Below, one piece after another: positions 1 to 5,789 of a stretch of DNA of 6,809 nt. Made by a program: the position numbers and the translations under genes. Source of the DNA: Pseudomonadota bacterium (GTDB lineage Bacteria > Pseudomonadota > Alphaproteobacteria > UBA2966 > CAIVPW01). The notes under the pieces are model-generated. The model was not told where the DNA came from and searched no databases. It was given only the letters and a program-made list of their open reading frames with translations. How positions within the stretch are numbered: position 1 is the first letter of the stretch; each line of letters begins with the position of its first letter. Location of the stretch: assembly GCA_027625125.1 (NCBI GenBank), contig JAQBXG010000090.1, forward strand, positions 1 through 6,809, given 5' to 3'.

Positions 1-466
1 GCAGGGCGTCGAGGCAGACCAGCACCTGGGTCAGTGTCTCGCCGGTGCCGCCGGATTTCGAAATCACCAGAAACGCGGTGCGGGCCAGGTCCAGGCCACG
101 CAACAGCGCGTCCATCTCCGCCGGGTCGAGGTTGTCGCAGAACGTCAGGCGAGCGCCAGGCGTCCGCCCCTCGGTCAGGGCCAGCAGCGCCCGGCCGCCG
201 AGGCTGGAGCCGCCGGTCGCCAGCACGACGACATCGGCGAATTTCGTCTTCAGGTGGTCCGCCAGCGGCGCGAGCGCCGCCAGATCGTCGCGCCGGTACG
301 GCAGCGCCCAGTGCGGCAATGCCGCCGCGGCGTGGTCCGCGCGCAGCCGGGCAACGGGACCGGCGAGGCGCGCCAGCGCCGCTGGCATCTCAGACGCTGC
401 CCAGTCACGGCCGCGCAGGCGTTCCGGAAATATCGCCGCGAGGTCGCAGATGAACGGGAGTTCCAT
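1..466 (-). CDS. pgi: Glucose-6-phosphate isomerase, N-terminal part (cut by window edge)
   Basis: Interconverts glucose 6-phosphate and fructose 6-phosphate in the cytoplasm, serving glycolysis and gluconeogenesis. The 155 residues visible begin MELPFICDLAAIFPERL. They include a phosphosugar-binding loop, TGGSSLGG at residues 84-91 (family form GIGGSxLG), and the second signature VISKSGGTGETL at 134-145 (family form SKSGxTxE). The first signature lies near residue 85, as in the short bacterial PGI class of roughly 450 residues rather than the 550-residue class. The start at 466 is preceded by AAAGG at a 4-5 base spacing; the ATG at 477-479 is out of frame. The catalytic glutamate and the C-terminal half lie outside the window, so a fusion or truncation cannot be excluded. 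The gene is divergent from ppsA. Family assignment is firm from the two motifs; that the gene is intact is inferred. Confidence 0.9.
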   Translation of the reverse strand, partial: MELPFICDLAAIFPERLRGRDWAASEMPAALARLAGPVARLRADHAAAALPHWALPYRRDDLAALAPLADHLKTKFADVVVLATGGSSLGGRALLALTEGRTPGARLTFCDNLDPAEMDALLRGLDLARTAFLVISKSGGTGETLTQVLVCLDAL

Positions 467-557
467 ATCGCCTTTGCATAGCATCCCGACCCCGCCGCCG
501 CCACCGGGCCTGGACCAACGCGGTCTGGCATTACGCCGGGAATCGCGCTCTTATTGG

Positions 558-574
558 GGTTTGCCGGCCAAACC
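558..574. promoter_or_regulatory. Inverted repeat GGTTTG-N5-CAAACC next to the ppsA RBS
   Basis: Perfect 6-bp arms at 558-563 and 569-574 flank a 5-base centre (CCGGC). The repeat ends exactly where the ppsA Shine-Dalgarno (575-579) begins, in the only gap between pgi and ppsA. It could be a regulator operator for this divergent pair, or an mRNA hairpin that influences ribosome access. Neither role is demonstrated, and a 6-bp repeat can arise by chance. I found no convincing -35/-10 pair on either strand in 467-587. Confidence 0.3.
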
Positions 575-579
575 AGGGA
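575..579 (+). promoter_or_regulatory. Ribosome binding site of ppsA (decides the start)
   Basis: AGGGA lies 8 bases before the ATG at 588. The in-frame ATG at 579 overlaps this same element and has no usable spacing, so 588 is preferred. Confidence 0.55.
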
Positions 580-587
580 TGCCGCCA

Positions 588-3044
588 ATGCCGTCCGCGC
601 CGCCGACGATATTGTGGTTCGACAAGGTCGGAAGGAGCGATATCGCCCGTGTCGGCGGCAAGAACGCGTCGCTGGGCGAAATGGTCACGAAGCTGAAGAA
701 GCGAGGCGTCGACGTTCCGACCGGGTTTGCGGTCACCGCCGATGCCTATCGCCGGTTTCTTGCCGCGAACCGGCTGGACGCCCGGATCAATGCCGCGATT
801 GCCGATTTCCGGAGCGGCCATGTGTCCCTGGAGGAAACCGGGCGGAACATTCGCCAGGCGATTCTGGGCGGCGCCTGGCCGTCGCCGATGGCGGCGGAAA
901 TCAAAGCCGCGTACCGGGAACTGGGGACGCGAAGCGGCCAGCGGCGCCCGGACGTGGCGGTGCGCAGCAGCGCCACCGCCGAGGATCTGCCCGACGCCAG
1001 CTTCGCCGGCCAGCAGGAGAGCTTCCTGAACGTCGCCGGCGATACGGCGCTTCTGGACGCCTGCCGACGCTGTTTCGCATCGCTGTATACCGATCGCGCG
1101 ATCAGCTATCGCGACGCCCGCGGCTTCGAGCACTGCAAGGTCGCGCTTTCGGTTGGCGTGCAGATGATGATCCGGGCCGGCAGCGGCGGATCCGGGGTCA
1201 TGTTTTCGATCGATACCGAAACCGGATTTGAACACGTGGTGCTGATCAACGCCGTCTGGGGATTGGGCGAGAATATCGTCCGCGGCCTGGTCGATCCCGA
1301 CGAATACGTGGTGTTCAAGCCGCTGGTCGAAAACCGCCGTCTGGCGCCGATCATCGAAAAGCATACCGGCGGCAAGGCGATCAAACTGATCTATGCGAAC
1401 CGCGACGGCCAGCGCACCCGCAACGTCCCGACCTCGAAGGCCGAGCGGGAAGGATACGTCCTGGGCGACGACGACATCTTGCAGTTGGCGCGGTGGGCGG
1501 TCGCCATCGAGCGCCACTACGGGATGCCGATGGACATGGAATGGGCGCGGGACGGCGATACCGGCAAGCTGTATATCGTCCAGGCGCGACCGGAAACCGT
1601 GCAGTCCCGCCGCGACCAGGGATTGCTCAAGACGTATCGCATCCGCAAGAAGGGTCGCCGCATTCTGACCGGGCTGTCGGTCGGCGATGCGGTGGTGACC
1701 GGGGTGGTCCGCATCGTCCGCGACCCCCACCGGCTCGACAGCTTTCCCCATGGCGCCGTGCTGGTGGCGGAGAACACCGACCCGGACTGGGTGCCGCTGA
1801 TGAAACGCGCCTCGGCGGTGGTCACCGATCACGGCGGGCGCACGTCCCACGCCGCCATTGTCAGCCGCGAAATGGGCCTGCCGGCGGTGGTCGGGTGTTC
1901 CGACGCCACCCGCCTGTTGCACGACGACCAGGAGGTGACCGTTTCGTGCGCCGAGGGCGACGAGGGATTCGTCTACGACGGCCTTGCCAGCATCGAGGTG
2001 CACGATATCGACCTGGGCCGGGTGCCCGACACCCGCACCAAAGTGATGCTGAACATGGCCAACCCCGCGGCGGCGTTGCAGTGGTGGCGACTGCCGGCGG
2101 ACGGCATCGGCCTGGCGCGGATGGAGTTCATCATCAACAACGTCATCAAAGTGCACCCGATGGCGCTGGTGAACTTCGACACCCTGACGGACGAAGGCGC
2201 CAAGGCGGAAATCGCGCGATTGACACAGGGCTTCGACGACAAGCGGCAATACTTTGTCGAGCTGCTGGCGCGCGGCATCGCCAAGATCGCCGCTTCGCAG
2301 TATCCGAACCCCGTCATCGTTCGCATGAGCGACTTCAAGACCAATGAATACGCCAACCTGATCGGCGGCCGCGAGTTCGAGCCGCGCGAGGAAAACCCGA
2401 TGCTGGGGTTCCGCGGCGCGTCGCGGTATTACTCGGACCGCTATCGCGAGGGCTTTGCGCTGGAGTGCGCGGCGATGCGCCGGGTCCGCGAGGACATGGG
2501 ATTCCGCAATGTCGTCGTGATGATCCCGTTCTGCCGCACGCCCGAGGAGGCGGACCGGGTGTTGAAGACGATGGCCGCCCACGGCCTGAAGCGCGGTCGC
2601 AACGGTCTGGAAGTCTATGTGATGTGCGAGATTCCGTCGAACGTCGTGCTGGCCGACCAGTTCGCGAAACGATTCGACGGATTCTCGATCGGCAGCAACG
2701 ACCTGACCCAGCTGACGTTGGGGGTCGACCGCGATTCCGAGGCGCTGGCCGATCTGTTCGATGAACGTCACGAGGCGGTGACGCGCACGATTCGCACCGT
2801 CATCGACGCGGCCCACGCCGCCGGGGCCAAGGTCGGCATATGCGGGCAGGCGCCCAGCGACTATCCGGACTTCGCCCGCTTTCTGGTCGAATGCGGCATC
2901 GATTCGATGTCGGTCAGCCCCGACAGCTTCCTGTCGGTCAAAAACACCGTCGCCGCGGCCGAGGCCGCCAGGCGCAAGAAGAAAAAAACGAAGAAGTCTC
3001 CGGCAACGACGAAGGCCAGAAAGACGAAGGCCCGCCGCCGCTAG
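588..3044 (+). CDS. ppsA: Phosphoenolpyruvate synthase (pyruvate, water dikinase) with Lys/Arg-rich tail
   Basis: Converts pyruvate, ATP and water to PEP, AMP and phosphate, the entry to gluconeogenesis from three-carbon substrates; cytoplasmic. The 818 residues show all three domains in order. The N-terminal ATP-binding domain has VGGKNASLGEM (22-32) and VAVRSSATAEDLPDASFAGQQE (123-144, quoted here as its ends VAVRSS and AGQQE). The swivelling phosphohistidine domain has TDHGGRTSHAAIVSREMG, with His421. The C-terminal PEP/pyruvate barrel has GIGLARMEFIIN (506-517), MCEIPSN (679-685), GSNDLTQL (702-709) and GICGQAPSD with Cys752. Length and the spacing of His and Cys match the roughly 790-residue E. 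coli enzyme. The frame is open back to 45, but that part is antisense to pgi and shows no homology. Start 588 has the best RBS spacing. Residues 795-818 form an unusual basic tail. The stop overlaps the stop of the convergent VTT gene. Confidence 0.96.
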   Translation: MPSAPPTILWFDKVGRSDIARVGGKNASLGEMVTKLKKRGVDVPTGFAVTADAYRRFLAANRLDARINAAIADFRSGHVSLEETGRNIRQAILGGAWPSPMAAEIKAAYRELGTRSGQRRPDVAVRSSATAEDLPDASFAGQQESFLNVAGDTALLDACRRCFASLYTDRAISYRDARGFEHCKVALSVGVQMMIRAGSGGSGVMFSIDTETGFEHVVLINAVWGLGENIVRGLVDPDEYVVFKPLVENRRLAPIIEKHTGGKAIKLIYANRDGQRTRNVPTSKAEREGYVLGDDDILQLARWAVAIERHYGMPMDMEWARDGDTGKLYIVQARPETVQSRRDQGLLKTYRIRKKGRRILTGLSVGDAVVTGVVRIVRDPHRLDSFPHGAVLVAENTDPDWVPLMKRASAVVTDHGGRTSHAAIVSREMGLPAVVGCSDATRLLHDDQEVTVSCAEGDEGFVYDGLASIEVHDIDLGRVPDTRTKVMLNMANPAAALQWWRLPADGIGLARMEFIINNVIKVHPMALVNFDTLTDEGAKAEIARLTQGFDDKRQYFVELLARGIAKIAASQYPNPVIVRMSDFKTNEYANLIGGREFEPREENPMLGFRGASRYYSDRYREGFALECAAMRRVREDMGFRNVVVMIPFCRTPEEADRVLKTMAAHGLKRGRNGLEVYVMCEIPSNVVLADQFAKRFDGFSIGSNDLTQLTLGVDRDSEALADLFDERHEAVTRTIRTVIDAAHAAGAKVGICGQAPSDYPDFARFLVECGIDSMSVSPDSFLSVKNTVAAAEAARRKKKKTKKSPATTKARKTKARRR
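2970..3041 (+). other. Lysine/arginine-rich C-terminal tail of PpsA
   Basis: Residues 795-818 begin RRKKKKTKKSP and end KARKTKARRR; 15 of 24 residues are Lys or Arg, with Thr, Ala, Ser and Pro making up the rest. The catalytic domain ends just before, after the conserved SPDSFLSVKNTV stretch. Such low-complexity basic tails resemble histone H1-like C-termini and may bind nucleic acid or acidic partners; this is inference. The tract includes seven consecutive A at 2982-2988, a place where sequencing or polymerase slippage can change the frame. Confidence 0.75.
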
Positions 3045-3727
3045 CGCGCCCGACCCCCGCCAAGACGCCGGGTCGCGAACCGGACGGCGAGCGCCGAAAA
3101 CCCGAGCACGATGACGACCACGACCACAAAAACCGCAGCGTTGGCGAAGTTGGGCGCCTGAACGACGCGCAGAAGCTGTCCGGTCATCAGGGTGATGGCG
3201 ACCACGCCCGGCACGATGCCGATCGCGGTGCCGACGACGTAATCGACGAAGCGTATGTGCGACATGCCGGCGACAAAGTTCACCACCGAAAACGGCGCGA
3301 GCGGCACCTGGCGGATCAGCGCCACCGACAGAATGCCCCGTTTCGCCAGCGCCTCGGAAACCGCCTGCAGACGGCCACCACTGAGAAACACCTGCAATCC
3401 GCGCCGGCCCAGCAGTTCACCGACCAGGTATCCGCCGATCGCGCTGACCAGAGAGCCAGCATAGCTGACGGCGATCCCGGTCATGGGGCCAAAAACCAGC
3501 GCCGCCGCCGCGATCAGTACCGAAGCCGGAAAGACGACAAAGCCGGCGGCAAGAAAGATGCCGATCGCCGCCGCGTAGCCCCACCATTGCCCCCGGAGGC
3601 GCAGGCCCCAGTCCGCCAGGACTTCGGGTCGGGCGATTTCCGCCAGCGGACTCCATCGCCAGACCGCGACGATCCCGGCCAAAATCGCAAACGCAACCGC
3701 GATGCGGAACCACAGGGCCTTTGACAT
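3041..3727 (-). CDS. TVP38/TMEM64 family (VTT-domain) inner-membrane protein
   Basis: A 228-residue polytopic membrane protein of the VTT/DedA-like superfamily. Members act in membrane homeostasis and some as lipid scramblases or transporters; the function of this one is unknown. Hydrophobic segments lie at about 7-25, 49-68, 70-92, 132-154, 163-185 and 197-216. Family hallmarks are the Gly-rich stretch FGPMTGIAVSYAGSLVSAIG (79-98) with YLVGELLGRRG after it, and IRQVPLAPFSVVNFVAG (138-154), whose Arg139 and Pro residues are conserved, followed by GTAIGIVPG (166-174). That last region resembles VTT domains found fused to phospholipase D proteins in proteobacteria, but here the domain stands alone. 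The start at 3727 has an excellent Shine-Dalgarno. The gene is convergent with ppsA, sharing 4 bp, and divergent from the FecR gene. Family call firm, role open. Confidence 0.9.
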   Translation of the reverse strand: MSKALWFRIAVAFAILAGIVAVWRWSPLAEIARPEVLADWGLRLRGQWWGYAAAIGIFLAAGFVVFPASVLIAAAALVFGPMTGIAVSYAGSLVSAIGGYLVGELLGRRGLQVFLSGGRLQAVSEALAKRGILSVALIRQVPLAPFSVVNFVAGMSHIRFVDYVVGTAIGIVPGVVAITLMTGQLLRVVQAPNFANAAVFVVVVVIVLGFSALAVRFATRRLGGGRAR

Positions 3728-3731
3728 TCGC

Positions 3732-3737
3732 TCCTCC
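3732..3737 (-). promoter_or_regulatory. Ribosome binding site of the VTT-domain gene
   Basis: GGAGGA on the minus strand, 4 bases before the ATG at 3727. It is a near-perfect Shine-Dalgarno and fixes the start, which also matches the expected N-terminal membrane segment. Confidence 0.8.
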
Positions 3738-3782
3738 AGACAGCGTGGCGCAACCTAGCGGGTCTTGGGGCTGTGCGCGACA

Positions 3783-3811
3783 TTGCCAATCCGGCGCGGG
3801 CGCGGTACCAA
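3783..3811 (+). promoter_or_regulatory. Possible sigma70-type promoter for the FecR-domain gene
   Basis: TTGCCA (3783-3788, five of six consensus bases) is followed after 17 bases by TACCAA (3806-3811, three of six). Transcription would begin near 3818, leaving a leader of about 24 bases that holds the GGGGA ribosome binding site at 3829-3833. The weak -10 in GC-rich DNA keeps confidence low. Confidence 0.25.
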
Positions 3812-3841
3812 CCGCAAGTGTCGAAACCGGGGATGGCGGCG

Positions 3842-4468
3842 ATGCGAATTGCGAGGATCGTGGGCCTGGTGTTGGCGATGGCGTGGGGCGGCCTGCCGGC
3901 GGCAAACGCCCAGCAGCAGGACGCGGCCGGGGTCGTGTCGCGGGTGCAAGGCGCGGCGCTGGCGGTCAAGAACGCGGTGCCGAGGATTCTGGCCGCGGGG
4001 GATCCGGTCGGAATCGGCGACGTGCTGTCGACCGGGGTCGATTCGCGGCTGGAAATCGTGCTGGCCGACGACACCGTGTTCACACTGGGCGCCGAAGCGT
4101 CGTTCGTCGTCGTCGACTACACATTTGGCCGCGGCGGCGAGAACAATCGGGTGCTGCGGGTGCTGGAAGGCGCGTTCCTTGTCGCCACCGGCGCGACCGG
4201 GCAACAGGACCAATTCGTCGTCGAGACGACAGTCGCCACGATCGGCATCCGCGGCACCACATTCTGGGGCGGACCGCTGGACGGCGAGTTCCAGATCATG
4301 GTTGTCGACGGCGTCGGGATTATCGTGTCCAACGCCGGCGGGCAAGTGACGCTGGGGCCGGGCAATGGCACCCGGATTCCGGCTGGCGGCGGAGCGCCGA
4401 CCGACCCCGCCGTGTGGGCAGACGAAAAAGTGGCGCGAGCGCAGGCGACGGTCGCGTTCGCACCCTGA
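3842..4468 (+). CDS. Secreted FecR-domain protein (orphan)
   Basis: A 208-residue exported protein with a FecR domain. It starts with a clear signal peptide, MRIARIVGLVLAMAWGG then LPAANA, with probable signal peptidase I cleavage after Ala23 (A-N-A). The mature part follows the FecR pattern: GVVSRVQG (30-37), a LAAGDPVGIGDVLSTG segment, LEIVLADDTVFTLG (strand with the D-D-T turn), and VATIGIRGTTFWGG (131-144) containing the conserved RGT. A further strand-rich segment follows, and residues from about 190 look helical. No transmembrane helix follows and there is no N-terminal anti-sigma domain, unlike FecR of iron-uptake systems. No sigma factor or TonB receptor lies nearby, so a role in iron signalling is not supported; it is more likely a periplasmic scaffold or ligand-binding module. 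Start 3842 is chosen because it has GGGGA 8 bases upstream and puts the signal peptide at the terminus; the frame stays open back to 3773. Confidence 0.85.
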   Translation: MRIARIVGLVLAMAWGGLPAANAQQQDAAGVVSRVQGAALAVKNAVPRILAAGDPVGIGDVLSTGVDSRLEIVLADDTVFTLGAEASFVVVDYTFGRGGENNRVLRVLEGAFLVATGATGQQDQFVVETTVATIGIRGTTFWGGPLDGEFQIMVVDGVGIIVSNAGGQVTLGPGNGTRIPAGGGAPTDPAVWADEKVARAQATVAFAP

Positions 4469-4665
4469 GCCGGAGCGCCGCTGTCAGCCCGGCGCGGCCG
4501 ACGCATTGGCCGGCGGGGCGCCGATACAGAACTCGTCACCACCATAGCGGCAACCATAGTCCACTCGCGGATGGTCTTGCCGATGGCCGCGCCGACCCGA
4601 TGGCACCGTTGCGATCAGGTCGAACCACGCAGACCGTTGTCAAACATTGTGGCGCTGCACGGGAA
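4469..4665. other. Gene-poor spacer between convergent FecR and methyltransferase genes
   Basis: Apart from the GGDEF remnant, this 197-bp stretch holds no supportable gene. A GCGCCG/CGGCGC hairpin at 4475-4495 follows the FecR stop but has no T-tract. I see no clear terminator for either gene. Confidence 0.5.
4484..4602 (-). pseudogene. Remnant of a GGDEF (diguanylate cyclase) domain
   Basis: On the minus strand the codons at 4523-4561 read DYGCRYGGDEFCI. This matches the active-site loop of diguanylate cyclases, which make cyclic di-GMP and carry RYGGDEF followed by hydrophobic residues. The frame runs on to a TGA at 4484-4486, far too early for a complete domain. Upstream, the continuation that resembles the preceding helix (AIGKTIRE, 4564-4587, and HRVG, 4591-4602) sits in another frame, with two spare bases at 4562-4563. 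The metal-binding aspartate of the first strand and the D/N-rich GH region are not convincingly present. No start codon or complete domain can be assembled, so this reads as a decayed fragment lying downstream of the methyltransferase on the same strand. The exact RYGGDEF match makes chance unlikely; the HRVG alignment and the outer limits are uncertain. Confidence 0.6.
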
Positions 4666-5613
4666 TCAGGCCGGACGGACAAAGACCGCAATGGTCCCGG
4701 GAACCGCCTCGCCCAGCTCGTACCGCAACCGCGCGGTCGTGTCGCTGACCAGGACCAGGCCGGACTCCCGCCCCGTCCGTTTCAGGTACTTGAGGCTGTG
4801 GGCATAGCGGCCGGAGGCGGTGAGCTTGAAGTCGCCGCCCTTGCGTATTTCCGTGGACACCGCCAACAGCCCGCCGGGATTGAGAACGCGGCGCACGCCA
4901 CGAAACAGTGGCGCAAGATCACCGATATAGATCAGCACATCGGCGGCGGTGACCAGATCGAAGGATCGCCGCGTCTGCTTCAGGTATTTGGTGACTTCCG
5001 ATACCGCCACGGTCTCATAGATGCCCCGTTTGCGCGCCCGTTTCGCCATCTCGGTCGACAGGTCAACGCCCCACAATTTCCGGATCATCGGCTGGAATCG
5101 CTGCCCGACCAGTCCGGTGCCGCAGCCGAGGTCCAGCATGTCCATGCGCGGCTTTCGACCGCCACGCACCTTGCGGACCGAATCGTACAAGAGCCGCGGG
5201 GCCTGGTATTTCAGGTCGCCCACCAGCGATTCGTCAAAGTGCTCGGCGAACGCGTCGAAGTGGTCGCGCACATAGCCATCGGAGGCGCGTTTCGGCTTTC
5301 GTCGTCCGCCCAGAGCGGAGATCATATGCAGCGCCTCCGGGTCGCCCGGCTGCAGGCGCAGATACCGACGAAACTGCTTCAACGCGGTGCGGATATCGCC
5401 GGCGCTGTGGGCATGGTCGCCGAGCCACCAGGCGGCGTCGGCATTGTCGGGATCGAGCGCCTGGGCCTCGACCAACAGCTCGGCGCTTTTGTCGAAATCG
5501 CCGTCCCTGCGGAGTTTTTCAGCCCGTTTGGCGAGTTTTTCGGCGGCGGCGGCCTTCGCGCGCCGCGAGGCTGCCGGTTTGCTCGCGCCTTCGTTCCTGA
5601 CAGATTCAGACAT
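4666..5613 (-). CDS. TPR-containing class I SAM-dependent methyltransferase (COG4976 type)
   Basis: A 315-residue soluble protein joining N-terminal TPR repeats to a Rossmann-fold methyltransferase. Residues 14-36 are Ala/Lys/Arg-rich and probably helical or coiled. Residues 30-100 hold about two TPR units (DGDFDKSAELLVEAQALDPD, then AGDIRTALKQFRRYLRLQPG). A linker, YVRDHFDAFAEHFDESLV (114-131), is typical of the COG4976 group. SAM-binding motif I is LDLGCGTG (160-167), and the acidic post-motif is GVDLS (182-186). Residues FDLVTAADVLIYIGDL (218-233) form motif II, and VLNPGGLLAVSTE (243-255) motif III. The C-terminal LRYELGEAVPGTIAVFVRP also fits the group. The substrate is unknown; the TPRs suggest a protein partner or substrate. 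Start 5613 is the first Met before the conserved region. Its RBS is weak, and the upstream in-frame stretch to 5817 has no homology and crosses the divergent lipoprotein promoter region. Confidence 0.9.
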   Translation of the reverse strand: MSESVRNEGASKPAASRRAKAAAAEKLAKRAEKLRRDGDFDKSAELLVEAQALDPDNADAAWWLGDHAHSAGDIRTALKQFRRYLRLQPGDPEALHMISALGGRRKPKRASDGYVRDHFDAFAEHFDESLVGDLKYQAPRLLYDSVRKVRGGRKPRMDMLDLGCGTGLVGQRFQPMIRKLWGVDLSTEMAKRARKRGIYETVAVSEVTKYLKQTRRSFDLVTAADVLIYIGDLAPLFRGVRRVLNPGGLLAVSTEIRKGGDFKLTASGRYAHSLKYLKRTGRESGLVLVSDTTARLRYELGEAVPGTIAVFVRPA

Positions 5614-5789
5614 CGGCGTTGTCGGGGGTCTGGCGGGGCACGGCAACGGACATCCGGACGGGATGCATACACCGTCTGCACCGCCGGGAGCCACCGGAAA
5701 CTGGCGATCGCGATCAAGACTGGCTGCGAGGGCTTGCACGCCGCACATCGCCTTCGCATACAATCGCGGCGCTCGCGACAGGAGGAACA
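5614..5789. promoter_or_regulatory. Divergent intergenic region between methyltransferase and TPR lipoprotein genes
   Basis: This 176-bp gap must hold promoters for both flanking genes. For the plus strand, TACAAT (5759-5764, five of six -10 bases) precedes the lipoprotein start by about 25 bases, but the best -35, TTGCAC at 5734-5739, is 19 bases away and matches poorly. A 10-bp palindrome GATCGCGATC lies at 5706-5715 and may be an operator or chance. I found no convincing promoter on the minus strand. Confidence 0.35.
5781..5786 (+). promoter_or_regulatory. Ribosome binding site of the TPR lipoprotein gene
   Basis: GGAGGA, 3 bases before the ATG at 5790, is a strong Shine-Dalgarno. It fixes this start over the later in-frame GTG at 5835 even though the resulting signal peptide is unusually long. 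Confidence 0.8.

Noticed and set aside
45..587. N-terminal extension of PpsA by about 181 residues
   Set aside because: This part is antisense to pgi and the divergent spacer. The PpsA family begins close to the VGGKNASLG motif, which fits the start at 588.
531..2816. A 761-codon open frame on the minus strand opposite ppsA
   Set aside because: It is the antisense shadow of ppsA, kept open by the strong GC third-position bias. Its His/Arg/Asp-rich translation shows no recognisable domain, while ppsA on the other strand is unmistakable.
2840..3724. A 294-codon plus-strand frame overlapping the PpsA end and the VTT gene
   Set aside because: It is an alternate frame of ppsA followed by antisense of the VTT gene; charged low-complexity translation without homology.
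3773..3841. Longer FecR-domain protein starting at 3773
   Set aside because: It would place 23 polar residues before a clear signal peptide, and no Shine-Dalgarno is properly spaced.
4475..4495. Hairpin GCGCCG-N9-CGGCGC as a terminator for the FecR gene
   Set aside because: The stem is only 6 bp and is not followed by a T-tract. In DNA this GC-rich such stems are common by chance.
5704..5715. GCGATCGC / GATCGCGATC palindrome as a repeated element
   Set aside because: Only this one occurrence stood out in the window, and short GATC/CG palindromes are frequent in GC-rich genomes; not enough to call an operator.
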